Positions 18,700 through 27,443 of a DNA stretch of 62,100 nucleotides are shown piece by piece (the first letter of the stretch is position 1; each line of letters starts with the position of its first letter). The DNA is taken from positions 1-62,100 of IMG/VR virus record IMGVR_UViG_3300035034_000949; one strand, 5' to 3'. The translations under genes were made by a program, and so were the position numbers. The notes under the pieces were generated by a model. That model saw only the letters and a program-made list of their open reading frames with translations. It did no database searches and was not told the DNA's origin. Source of the DNA: a virus.

Positions 18700-19056
18700 A
18701 TGGTTAATGTTTCTTTAGTTTCCGCAGTCCGTTCTTCGGTTATGGAGCAGGACCGTCAAATCGCCCTGCATAATTGTCATGTAGGGTGGGATGGGGCGAT
18801 GTCCTCGGACACAATCCTACAGGGTGTCATGGAGCGGTACCGCGCCATGGGTGCCGCCGACAAAGTCGCCGGGGGTGTGGCGTTCCGTCGTCGCTCTTTA
18901 AAGCACGTGGAACTCGTCATGAAGACCAGCTTCGATATAGAGCTGGTCCTTCTTTCCAACAGAGACGGCCATGTGACTGTCTGTGATAGAGACTACTTCC
19001 ATCAACATGAGGTGGATGACATCGCCTCATGGATGTTGGCGAGTGTCTACCACTAG
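18700..19056 (+). CDS. Hypothetical protein (118 aa)
   Basis: A 118-aa alpha/beta protein with TAAGGAGAATTACC before the ATG. The second half alternates strands and charged turns (LKHVELVMKTSFDIELVLLSNRDGHVTVCDRDYF). No family recognised. It is the last plus-strand gene before the convergent tail tube and sheath genes, and is followed by two terminators back to back. Confidence 0.68.
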   Translation: MVNVSLVSAVRSSVMEQDRQIALHNCHVGWDGAMSSDTILQGVMERYRAMGAADKVAGGVAFRRRSLKHVELVMKTSFDIELVLLSNRDGHVTVCDRDYFHQHEVDDIASWMLASVYH

Positions 19057-19083
19057 GTCGCTACGGCGATCTAGTGTCACCAT

Positions 19084-19110
19084 GTACCCTTCGGGGTACT
19101 TATTTTTTTG
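19084..19110 (+). terminator. Intrinsic terminator, UUCG loop and U-run
   Basis: GTACCC-TTCG-GGGTAC (19084-19099) with a stable tetraloop, then TTATTTTTTTG. The same CTTATTTTTTTG tail occurs after hairpins at 38193 and 45081. Confidence 0.9.
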
Positions 19111-19117
19111 TCTGAGC

Positions 19118-19157
19118 GGCATAGCAGGAGGGCACCACGCCCTCCTGCTACTATGCC
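19118..19157. terminator. Bidirectional hairpin terminator, repeated element
   Basis: GGCATAGCAGGAGGGC pairs with GCCCTCCTGC...TATGCC across a CACCA-type loop. It sits between convergent genes and gives hairpin plus TATGCC on both strands. The stretch from GCATAG to TATGCC recurs apparently identically at 38193-38231, with a variant at 56535. Confidence 0.85.
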
Positions 19158-19158
19158 A

Positions 19159-20022
19159 TTAACTTACCTGATTACCTTTCTCAATCGCGAGGTCTTCGGT
19201 GTAGCCCCGCTCAGCGCGGTTTACGTCCGCTGAGGAGTCTGCGATAAACGCATCACGATAGTACGGATTGGCTCCGGACAGGTTTGCTTCGTCCAGTTTC
19301 TTCTGTGCCAATTTCAACACACCTGCACCCACTTGCTGAATGCCGGTGAACTCGATAGAGATCTGACGGGTTTCACCGCCTGAACGCTTATCTTTGTTAC
19401 CGAGCACTTCAATGGAGGACGAGGGCTTCATGTTGGTGATCAACCACGCCTTCTGAGCCTTACGGCCTGTGGGGTCTGGCTCAACGTAAAGTACAGTTGC
19501 TGAGACGTAATCTGGCAGCAGGTCCTGTACATCCACATCGTCCTGATACACAATGCGTGGGTACTTGGTTTCTGGATCGCCCAACAGCGGGTAAATCCAG
19601 CCGTTCAACAAGAAGTTGGTGACGGACTCACCGTACTTCTCGGTCACGGTGTGGGAGGGAGTGGACCGTTCGCGCATGACGTTGATGACGTCTTGCTGAA
19701 CCTCGTTGGACCCACCAATCGGGGTATCGGAGTATTCTACACTGACCGAGGCGTCCAGACCTTCGATGGTCTCGGAATGCAACTCGATGATGGCCTTGAG
19801 GGCCTGCACAAGTGCATCCGGATCCGTCATGTTCTGGAAGCCCCGGGGCGCTTCCATCAAAAACGCAATGACCGGCTTACTGACGTAAGAGGCGTTTGAG
19901 ATGTAATTACCGATGTCCATGGAGTGGCCGTGTTGGCCACCGTATTTGAGGTTGGTCATGGGCGCTTGTGTCCCCTTAGAAACCTCGGTTTTATCTAAAA
20001 ACAGATCCTGATGACGACCCAT
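19159..20022 (-). CDS. Tail tube protein, phiKZ gp30-like
   Basis: A 287-aa protein directly downstream of the tail sheath gene on the same strand, the usual sheath-tube pair of contractile tails and the gp29-gp30 order of phiKZ. It has strand-rich segments expected of a tube protein (ETRQISIEFTGIQQVGAGVLKL, DYVSATVLYVEPDPTG). AGAGGAGTTTT precedes its ATG. The assignment rests on pairing, size and strand content; no short signature motif defines this family. It ends at the bidirectional terminator at 19118. Confidence 0.78.
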   Translation of the reverse strand: MGRHQDLFLDKTEVSKGTQAPMTNLKYGGQHGHSMDIGNYISNASYVSKPVIAFLMEAPRGFQNMTDPDALVQALKAIIELHSETIEGLDASVSVEYSDTPIGGSNEVQQDVINVMRERSTPSHTVTEKYGESVTNFLLNGWIYPLLGDPETKYPRIVYQDDVDVQDLLPDYVSATVLYVEPDPTGRKAQKAWLITNMKPSSSIEVLGNKDKRSGGETRQISIEFTGIQQVGAGVLKLAQKKLDEANLSGANPYYRDAFIADSSADVNRAERGYTEDLAIEKGNQVS

Positions 20023-20041
20023 CGTTTAAAACTCCTCTGTT

Positions 20042-22096
20042 TTAACCCGCGAACGCAGAGCTGCGCTCGGAGACGATGGTCACGTGGTTAACAGTGCGCA
20101 TCGTGGGTGCGTAGAACTTGATCTCGGTGCTCCAGGAGTATCCGAGGACTTCGTCGACGTTGGTGAAGAACGTCCGTGGCTCAATGATGACACGGCTGTC
20201 GTATTTGTTACGGACGTAACTGACGATCGCCTCGTCTGAACGCTCCAGGAACTGAGCGGGGCTCAGATCGGTACGACCCGTCAGATCACGCCACACACGA
20301 TCAGCTACTTTGTTCAAATCCGACGCAATGAAGGCAACAATCAACGAGTTCATCACGGATGTGTCGTTGTCGTAGACCGTCTGCATGGCCGGGAAGAACA
20401 AAGTACGTCGTCCAGAAGACTGTGCCCACACCAAACCGTTTGCCCAATCCAACGCCCGGACAGATGCCGGCTTGTACGCATTGGTCACGTCCTTCATGAA
20501 CCGGATTTCGTTGTTCGGGTAGACGTCAGGCTTGTTCGAGTTGTCCCACACCTGGGTGCCAGCACCCATGTAGTTAGCGAACTTCTGAGCCAACTCATGC
20601 GTCAGCGGAAGAATGCCGCGGTACAGTGAGCTGATCAGCTTACCCGATTGAGCCACCACCGCCGCACGACAAGCCGGTGTGCCGTGAATGTCCGACTCAG
20701 GGTACAGGCGCGCAGCCGAACGCAACGCCACCGCAATGGAGCTGTCTTCCGAAGGCAGATTGGGGGTTTGTGCAGCGTCCTGAGTGCTCACCACGACCAC
20801 GGTGTCCTTGCGGCGCCCCATGACAGTAAAGAGCGCTTTCTTGGTATCCAGACTAAAGCCTGAATCCCACACCGCAGAGACCGGGTAGCGCAAACGATCC
20901 AGGTACTTGATCTCCAAGTCGCCGAAGTTAGCCGCTTCGTTGGCCACCATCGTGTCAAACTCACCCAAGGACAGATCGCCGTCACTGCCGCCCTGTGCAA
21001 AGACCGTGCTGGTGGAGGTCAACACCAGACCACCGTCTGAGGAGCCCTCAACGACCAAGGTGTCGTAAGGTTCGTTGTTCCAGTTTACACCCGTAAAGAA
21101 GTTGACGGTGTAATGGGCACCTTCTTCTTGAGACAACGTATTAACCGCACTTTCGGCGGTGTGGATGTTGCGCAAAATGCCGTCGATGTTGTCCTGGTAC
21201 CAGGCCATCTGGCCAATGGGGCCTAGGTCGGGTGGGGTGTTGATCGTATCCAGATCCTGGTAGGATGGAAGGATGCGTTCGTCGGCGCCGATCTCTTGCT
21301 CTGTCCAGCGGTTGTAGGCGCCAGGCTTTAGAGCAAAGTCCAGTGAACGCTCACCGAACCGTGTTTCAACCACGTTGGCTGAGGTCCGTGCATCCGGTTT
21401 TTCGACAATCTGCAAACGGAACAGGTACGCCAACTGATCTTCAATAACGTTGGTGTTGACCGGGATCGAGGAGTCGGTGGTCGGTGCGCTGAAACGCAGA
21501 CCTACACGGTTACCCCAGTCACCGTGGTTCGGCATGGCGATATCCACAATGGGGTACAATGTGGACGGATCACCGGACGCATTGGTCATGGTGCCTGTGG
21601 CGGTTGCGGAAGAACCGAACTCACCAGCGGGTACGACCTCTGATACCCATTTGATTCTATGGCCGGCCGTGGTGGCACCGGTTGGGATCTTATCCCCGGA
21701 GCTATCCAGGGTGAACTTGCCGTCTGTCCCACGCTCGTACAGAGGGACGTCGTCGACAATGACATCCAGCGACAGACGCAAAGAAGCGGTTTTGGCACCC
21801 GTGGGTTTGAGTCGCTGAACCATCACGGCGTTACCCGCACCGTTGATGCGGTTGTACATCACTGTGGCGTGGTTGGCGAACTTGCTGTTTTCGACGAACG
21901 TTGGACGTCCGTACATGCGAATGGCGGAATCGCCGGACACTACGTGTGCTTCGTCGGTATCGCCGCGTTCTGCAAGCAACCAGACTAAAGGTAGGTGTGT
22001 CGGGATTTGTTCCGGCTGTGCGACCAACTGTCGCGTAGAGTCATCCCGCACCCCTTGAAGGATAGCGCGGGGCGCTGCATTTAATTGTACTGACAT
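20042..22096 (-). CDS. Contractile tail sheath protein, phiKZ gp29-like
   Basis: At 684 aa this is close to the phiKZ sheath (about 695 aa). The N-terminus (PRAILQGVRDDSTRQLVAQPEQIPTHLPLVWLLAERG) has the form of sheath proteins that begin with a 'Pro-Gly-Val' strand and loading domain, and the C-terminal 150 residues (ALDWANGLVWAQ, ELVDRVWRDLTG-like helices, RSDEAIVSYVRNKYD, FYAPTMRTVNHVTIV) match the conserved sheath C-terminal domain. GGGAG precedes the ATG. It is co-transcribed with the tube gene 19 bases downstream. It acts in the contractile tail around the tube. Confidence 0.87.
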   Translation of the reverse strand: MSVQLNAAPRAILQGVRDDSTRQLVAQPEQIPTHLPLVWLLAERGDTDEAHVVSGDSAIRMYGRPTFVENSKFANHATVMYNRINGAGNAVMVQRLKPTGAKTASLRLSLDVIVDDVPLYERGTDGKFTLDSSGDKIPTGATTAGHRIKWVSEVVPAGEFGSSATATGTMTNASGDPSTLYPIVDIAMPNHGDWGNRVGLRFSAPTTDSSIPVNTNVIEDQLAYLFRLQIVEKPDARTSANVVETRFGERSLDFALKPGAYNRWTEQEIGADERILPSYQDLDTINTPPDLGPIGQMAWYQDNIDGILRNIHTAESAVNTLSQEEGAHYTVNFFTGVNWNNEPYDTLVVEGSSDGGLVLTSTSTVFAQGGSDGDLSLGEFDTMVANEAANFGDLEIKYLDRLRYPVSAVWDSGFSLDTKKALFTVMGRRKDTVVVVSTQDAAQTPNLPSEDSSIAVALRSAARLYPESDIHGTPACRAAVVAQSGKLISSLYRGILPLTHELAQKFANYMGAGTQVWDNSNKPDVYPNNEIRFMKDVTNAYKPASVRALDWANGLVWAQSSGRRTLFFPAMQTVYDNDTSVMNSLIVAFIASDLNKVADRVWRDLTGRTDLSPAQFLERSDEAIVSYVRNKYDSRVIIEPRTFFTNVDEVLGYSWSTEIKFYAPTMRTVNHVTIVSERSSAFAG

Positions 22097-22150
22097 AGTA
22101 AAAAGCTCCCATCGATGGTGGCTGCTAGCAATCTTATGTTAAAAATCTTA

Positions 22151-22222
22151 CTCTATTCGGCCGAATGAGACGCTGTTTGCGTCTATACGATAAGACGTGC
22201 GTGTTACAGCTTTGCCGAATAG
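22151..22222. promoter_or_regulatory. Palindromes in the divergent sheath/22244 promoter region
   Basis: The 147-bp gap between divergent genes holds a perfect 12-bp palindrome ATTCGGCCGAAT (22155-22166), a second half-site GCCGAATAG (22214-22222), and between them a hairpin GAGACGC/GCGTCT (22167-22184). This could be an operator or RNA element; no regulator is identified. Confidence 0.4.
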
Positions 22223-22243
22223 AACCCAACTGGAGAGGCCAAG

Positions 22244-23170
22244 ATGATCCTTACCCCGTACCAAACCAGGGCAGGCAGTGTCTACGACACCGTCCAAATA
22301 TTAAATGAAATAAAGAAAGCGGAAGCTTTAGATTCCGAGGTAACCAGCCCTAGACTGGCGGGCGATGCTACTAACGGTCAGCTGTATTTCGTAACACAAA
22401 TGATGCCAGACGTGCCGGGGTTTGTGCACCCCATCATCGAGATGGATGATTCCAGCCAGTCTGTTAAGCACGCGCACCGGGTGTTTGTGGATGCACGACC
22501 TTACGCCACCCGTAAGCCGGATGGCCTGTGGCACATGCGTTCAGAAAACGATTTTGATGCGTTGATTCGAAGAGCAACGTTATCCTTGTTGTGGGCCGAG
22601 GGTGACGTCACCGACTTTCTAGCAATGGGTGAGATGCCTTTAAAGTTGTATCTTAATTGGGTAGGCAACACCGCCGGACGCCACCTGGCCATTGATCCTC
22701 TCACACAATTTCGCGTGAGTGCTTTGGCTGGGATGTTCTATCTAAGCAGCCATTACGAGAACGATCAGCTCAAAGAAGAAAAGTATCAGGTAAAGATGGC
22801 TGATAAAGTCGCCCGAGCCATGCGAGGTTCTTTGGACGAAGTTCTTGGATTGGTCTCGGGTTACCCGCCGCTGAATTCTCTGGAGGCGTTTGTCGAAGCG
22901 CTGCAGACCCGGGTTGGTTCTGTGCGTCTTGAAAATATCTCCATCGCCTACTTGTTCAACGTCGTCGGTGGGTCTTGGTTCGGTAATAATGCGCGTGAAA
23001 CAACGGCCATGGCACTGGACCACGTACCTACGTGGATCGGTCTTTTGTTTCAGGCCATGAACGATCGGTCGATGCGAAAAGCGGGGCTGTCTCAGCTGGT
23101 CAACACGTTGACGCGCGCACAAGAACACAAAGACTTCACTCGCTCAGTGGAGTTACTGCTTAAGGGGTGA
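22244..23170 (+). CDS. Virion-type protein, phiKZ gp28-like position
   Basis: A 308-aa helical protein with CTGGAGAGG before the ATG. It begins a plus-strand operon of four genes (gaps of 3, 3 and 64 bases) ending in the large terminase. The order sheath, this gene, 854 aa, 545 aa, terminase is the phiKZ gp29 to gp25 order. phiKZ gp26-gp28 are virion proteins, so a neck, head or tail structural role is inferred. No enzyme motifs seen. Confidence 0.68.
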   Translation: MILTPYQTRAGSVYDTVQILNEIKKAEALDSEVTSPRLAGDATNGQLYFVTQMMPDVPGFVHPIIEMDDSSQSVKHAHRVFVDARPYATRKPDGLWHMRSENDFDALIRRATLSLLWAEGDVTDFLAMGEMPLKLYLNWVGNTAGRHLAIDPLTQFRVSALAGMFYLSSHYENDQLKEEKYQVKMADKVARAMRGSLDEVLGLVSGYPPLNSLEAFVEALQTRVGSVRLENISIAYLFNVVGGSWFGNNARETTAMALDHVPTWIGLLFQAMNDRSMRKAGLSQLVNTLTRAQEHKDFTRSVELLLKG

Positions 23171-23173
23171 GGC

Positions 23174-25738
23174 ATGTCTGAGGTACTTCGTCAATTTGTG
23201 GTGGACAACATCTGGTGTACACCGGATCAAGACTATCAATCCATTTACCGACCCAAAAAGATCACACGCAAGAACGGTGTGTTCAAGCACGTCCAGACGT
23301 TGAGGGATACTTACCGATTACCCCGTGATGACGTGCAGTACCACGTGTATCAGATAGGCCAGGTACCACCCAGACTGTTGGGCTGGGAGGAAGGTGAGCG
23401 TCTGGTGTGGGTCAGCTTATCCGACCTCATCAACCAAAACCCGCTGATCGTAGACGCATACACCGCGTCGGGTCAGCAGTTTCCCCGGTTTGAAACTTAT
23501 CTGTTGTGGACGCCCTCCAAGAATCTGTTGGTGGCCGTACCTAGGCTGGCGGGTCATTTAGACCTGAACGTAGAGGACCTGTACTTAAGATTTTACACGA
23601 ATGCCTACTACGCATCGGATCGGTTTACCGGGACAGTCACCACCGCCAGCCACGGTCAACACATCACCACCGAGAGTGATCGGGTGGCGTTCCAGACGCG
23701 GTTCAACACGTATAAAGACCTCCCAAAGGGCGCCGTCAAATGCATCGTGGATGGGAAACTTATTAAAGTACCCTCCGCCATGACACTGCCGCTGGGCAGT
23801 TGGGCCGAGTTCGTCTACGACGCGTCGGTAAAATCGGTGGTGCGGGTACCGTACAGTGCGTTGCGGGTGTTCGAGTCATCGCTGGATGGGGTGCGCAAGT
23901 ACCTTCTGCACCTTCCGAAGGAAGCTGGGTCCACGATACATTACAAAGACGACCTGGACATCCATTTGTGGAAAAAGACGACCGAGTCCCTTCAGGACGG
24001 TACGTATTACCACCAAAACCAGCTCTCCCATGTGCGGATGCTGACGCACCAGGACTACGCCCTACCGGTCTCCACGTTGTCGCAGTACACTACCGACTTA
24101 ACACTGTGGCAGGACGTGACGTCGGTTGAAATCGAGGTGTGGGTGAGGCACAGCGGCTACGACCGACCCCTGGTACACGAACATCATCGGATTCAGGAGC
24201 TCTATAAGCTCTCAGACGATGAGATCGTACGAGCGATGCTGGGCAGCACCTCGGCCGTGGCCGAGTGGCGAGCCGAAGCACTGGAGGCTTCAGCTTACCC
24301 TACCATGATGCGCACCGGTCGACCTGGTAGCTTAGACCCTGTCACGATGTACGACGGACTTGGGTATAACGCGGCGACTAAGATCCTTTGTCCAAATCCG
24401 GCAATCGCTTACGAGTACCTGGCGGATGTTGTGGCGGATAGACCGCCACTGTGCCAACATGAATGCCTAGCGCTTGAGTATGCTCTGGGGCATCTGGTGC
24501 ACGCACAACGGGTCACGGGCACCGGAACCACGTACCGGACTCAGGGAGCGGCAGTAGAGGCGGTGGAGTTTTACCCAGGGCCTGTGGGCCCTAACAGCCA
24601 ACGGTTTTACGACGAGACGACCCTCACCGTGGCAAACGAGGTAACGGTGCACCTGTACAAATGTCCTCGGGTCGGTGGGGTGGCGAATCGCGAATGGGTG
24701 CGAGCTGATATTAGCGACTACACCGTAACGGTCGAGGATGGGCAGACCACCCTCACCTCGGGACTTAGCACACAGCAGTGGTCTACGGTGTTCCTGACGG
24801 ACGAAGGGGTAACCTTTTACGGTCAGACCTACCCGGCCAACCGTGACATCATCAAACTGACGCTGGGTGTGGGTGTGTCCCGCGATGGCGTGTGGGGGTT
24901 TGAGGCGGCCGATATACCGTTTGACTATATTCAGCTGATTTTGAACGGCCACTCTCTGGTAGAGGACATCGATTACACGGTAAACTGGCCGGACGTGGTC
25001 ATCCACACCCATCAGGGTCTGGATACCGAGACGGTCCTGCAGAGGGTTCAAGTGTTGATGATGGGACTCCCTAAAGACGCCCAAAACTATACGTCTAGAA
25101 AAGACGTTGGGTTTGTGGTCAACGGCCGTCTGTCGGACGACCACCGTTATCAGGTTCGTGACGATCGGGTTAATCGACTGATCGTAGACGGCGCCGTGGT
25201 GCGGGTGGAGGAGTCCCATTTTGCCGAGGATGGGCAGTTAGTGGGCCTCCCAGTCAATAGCGGCACCCCGTATTCAGTACGGACGCCCCCCATGGCGTTA
25301 TCGCCTATGGACGGACGGGATCGTTTCGAGTTCATTCAGGCCTCACGGGATCTGGACGATCGGATAGGGACCTGGATGACTGGACGTTACCCTCAGCCTC
25401 AAACCGACACCAGTGTGTTCCCGAGAAAGTACACCTTGGTCAGTCCCTTTCTAAGTACGATATTGTACGACATGTTGGACGGCATACTGCCGACCGATCA
25501 CCTGACCGACGCCAATGTGACCGACGTACAACTGTACGCTCTGTTAGACCCGTATTTGCCACTGTTGACATTCGACCCTGCGAGGCAGGCGTTGGACCCA
25601 CACGTGGCGGTACACCCCCACGGTCAAACTGCGCCGGTTGTGGTCACCCGAATGCAGCACACGGTGTTGGTGAGAGCCAACTACTTGATGTTGGGTCAGC
25701 GTGTCGAGACACACGAACTGTTACGCGTAGGAGCTTAA
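23174..25738 (+). CDS. Virion-type protein, phiKZ gp27-like position
   Basis: An 854-aa protein starting three bases after the previous stop (TGAGGC then ATG). It is strand-rich and Tyr/Val/Asp-rich throughout, with repeated beta segments (e.g. FDYIQLILNGHSLVEDIDYTV, VGFVVNGRLSDDHRYQV), typical of large tail or baseplate proteins. No catalytic motif is evident. Its position equals phiKZ gp27 in the terminase-sheath block. It is probably a structural protein of tail or neck; the exact place in the virion cannot be read from sequence. Confidence 0.7.
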   Translation: MSEVLRQFVVDNIWCTPDQDYQSIYRPKKITRKNGVFKHVQTLRDTYRLPRDDVQYHVYQIGQVPPRLLGWEEGERLVWVSLSDLINQNPLIVDAYTASGQQFPRFETYLLWTPSKNLLVAVPRLAGHLDLNVEDLYLRFYTNAYYASDRFTGTVTTASHGQHITTESDRVAFQTRFNTYKDLPKGAVKCIVDGKLIKVPSAMTLPLGSWAEFVYDASVKSVVRVPYSALRVFESSLDGVRKYLLHLPKEAGSTIHYKDDLDIHLWKKTTESLQDGTYYHQNQLSHVRMLTHQDYALPVSTLSQYTTDLTLWQDVTSVEIEVWVRHSGYDRPLVHEHHRIQELYKLSDDEIVRAMLGSTSAVAEWRAEALEASAYPTMMRTGRPGSLDPVTMYDGLGYNAATKILCPNPAIAYEYLADVVADRPPLCQHECLALEYALGHLVHAQRVTGTGTTYRTQGAAVEAVEFYPGPVGPNSQRFYDETTLTVANEVTVHLYKCPRVGGVANREWVRADISDYTVTVEDGQTTLTSGLSTQQWSTVFLTDEGVTFYGQTYPANRDIIKLTLGVGVSRDGVWGFEAADIPFDYIQLILNGHSLVEDIDYTVNWPDVVIHTHQGLDTETVLQRVQVLMMGLPKDAQNYTSRKDVGFVVNGRLSDDHRYQVRDDRVNRLIVDGAVVRVEESHFAEDGQLVGLPVNSGTPYSVRTPPMALSPMDGRDRFEFIQASRDLDDRIGTWMTGRYPQPQTDTSVFPRKYTLVSPFLSTILYDMLDGILPTDHLTDANVTDVQLYALLDPYLPLLTFDPARQALDPHVAVHPHGQTAPVVVTRMQHTVLVRANYLMLGQRVETHELLRVGA

Positions 25739-25741
25739 ACA

Positions 25742-27379
25742 ATGCCAACCTTTACGAGTGCTCAACTGGACCCCAATCGCGGGTTTCGGGTGTGGGCTGA
25801 AAACGAAGTGTTCTACCCAGGACACGATGGTTACGTCCCCAACGTCGGGGACTTGATCGTCAGCCTGCAAACGGGCTTTAAGCGAGTGACAGACGTCAAC
25901 TTCACGACAGGTGAGAGCCAGTCGGTGGGGTGGCGTGTCCCAGAGATCAACGGCGTCACCGGGGAAGATATCCTGATCGGTGCAGGCCCTGGCCACGTCA
26001 GTGAATCTTTCCGCATCTACGTGGATGAGAACGTTTTTCCAAACACGCTGACGTTTGACGGTCGATTGAAGATCCACGGCACCGCCGCCCGAGAAGTTAA
26101 GGTTTTTAGGGGGTCGGACATAGGGACCCAGGGCGAGGTCGTTTCCCGTATGTACGACCAAAACGGTCAGTTGCTGGGCGAGAACATCCCGATGGAGACG
26201 GTGTTGGACGAAGTAGGCACGTCGCTTGGGTACAAGGTACCGGTGGTCGGCCAATGTGTGGCCGATCTGAGCACTGGGGAGTTGTTGACCGCCGTTGTGT
26301 TTAACGACGAAGGGTCGGTGCTGTCCATCACCTCGTTGCTGGCCGAACGTACCGGGTATGTTCGCCGGTCTCAAGCCGCCGCAACGTATGTCGTCGATGT
26401 TCGCTTAGAATCCCCCTACCTGGACGCGGCGACTGAGGAGCTTCGGGTACCCATAAATCTTCCGTTGTCTAACGTCGCTATGGAGGGAGTGGTCACCTAC
26501 TCGGATGGACGGCAGGTGCGTGTGCCCATCGACGGTACCAAGATGCGCGTCGATGGCCTCAACAACTACGTCGCCACGATCGTTAATCAGACGGTGCCGG
26601 TGGTTTTGAAGTACACCCTGTCGGGGTCGGAGGTCAACTACACCGGAATGACCGGCTCGGAGTACCACGTGGCCCGAGCGTACCGTGTTCGCTCGATACA
26701 GGTAGATGGGGCCCACACCGTGAAGTTGTTCACGTACCCCTCCTGGAACGCAACCGATGCCCGGTATGAGCTTAAGCATTGGTTGGTGAACTTGGACCGT
26801 AACGTGTGCAGGGACGTAACACCGTTTGTGTCCATCACTCAGCAGAGCAGTCCGTTCAACCCGAATCGATATGGGGTAATGCAGAACCTGTCGTTTGTGT
26901 TGAATCTGAAAGACGCCATGCCGGCGCTTCGGGATTACCAGCACGTCCAGACCGTGGGTCTGAGTTTGATCGGGCCTGGCACAGACAGCAATACCCTGTG
27001 GACGGTGGAGTTTACGCCGGAGCAAGCCCCGCCGTACGGGTGGGGTCTGGAAGCGCAAATGGAGTTTGTGAACTCGGGTAATTGGCGCATGCGCCTTGGC
27101 AGCGGTGAGACGTCTCAGGCAAATTGGTTGTCTCAGGTGTACCGTAATCTGGAGCCGTTGTACGATGCGCAGGTGGAAACCTATGCCCCGGAACCTACCC
27201 ACTTTCGGGTGCAGTTTAAGAACACCGCAATCGAGTACAGCGTCAGCCAGTGGAACGCCGAAATGATCGTCCCTAACGATTATCAACCCGGTGAAACTCT
27301 GCTGATCACGTTCATACGCCGACTGTCAGGTCAAGATCTGATGTTGGGTGTGGCGGGGTTGTCGGTTAAACATACCTAA
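25742..27379 (+). CDS. Virion-type protein, phiKZ gp26-like position
   Basis: A 545-aa strand-rich protein starting three bases after the previous gene, with GGAGCTTAAAC before its ATG. It shares with its 854-aa neighbour an abundance of short beta segments and Asp/Asn turns (FRIYVDENVFPNTLTFDGRLKI, LSQPLMLGV-type ends), which suggests related structural roles. It corresponds in order to phiKZ gp26. A hairpin at 27387 follows the stop, so expression of the terminase gene downstream may be partly separate. Confidence 0.68.
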   Translation: MPTFTSAQLDPNRGFRVWAENEVFYPGHDGYVPNVGDLIVSLQTGFKRVTDVNFTTGESQSVGWRVPEINGVTGEDILIGAGPGHVSESFRIYVDENVFPNTLTFDGRLKIHGTAAREVKVFRGSDIGTQGEVVSRMYDQNGQLLGENIPMETVLDEVGTSLGYKVPVVGQCVADLSTGELLTAVVFNDEGSVLSITSLLAERTGYVRRSQAAATYVVDVRLESPYLDAATEELRVPINLPLSNVAMEGVVTYSDGRQVRVPIDGTKMRVDGLNNYVATIVNQTVPVVLKYTLSGSEVNYTGMTGSEYHVARAYRVRSIQVDGAHTVKLFTYPSWNATDARYELKHWLVNLDRNVCRDVTPFVSITQQSSPFNPNRYGVMQNLSFVLNLKDAMPALRDYQHVQTVGLSLIGPGTDSNTLWTVEFTPEQAPPYGWGLEAQMEFVNSGNWRMRLGSGETSQANWLSQVYRNLEPLYDAQVETYAPEPTHFRVQFKNTAIEYSVSQWNAEMIVPNDYQPGETLLITFIRRLSGQDLMLGVAGLSVKHT

Positions 27380-27386
27380 GTGTTTC

Positions 27387-27430
27387 GTAGGCGGGGTCGG
27401 CTGACGGCCCTGCCTACCTCTCCCTATGCC
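27387..27430 (+). terminator. Hairpin with TATGCC tail before the terminase gene
   Basis: GTAGGCGGGG (27387-27396) pairs with CCCTGCCTAC (27408-27417, one G.T pair); CTATGCC follows at 27424-27430, 14 bases before the terminase start. Confidence 0.6.
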
Positions 27431-27443
27431 GTGAGGCTCCCCT

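Noticed and set aside
26405-27286. A 293-codon minus-strand ORF opposite the 545-aa virion gene
   Set aside because: A shadow of the sense codons (His/Arg/Val-rich), with no independent support; the plus-strand frame has start, spacing and order like phiKZ.
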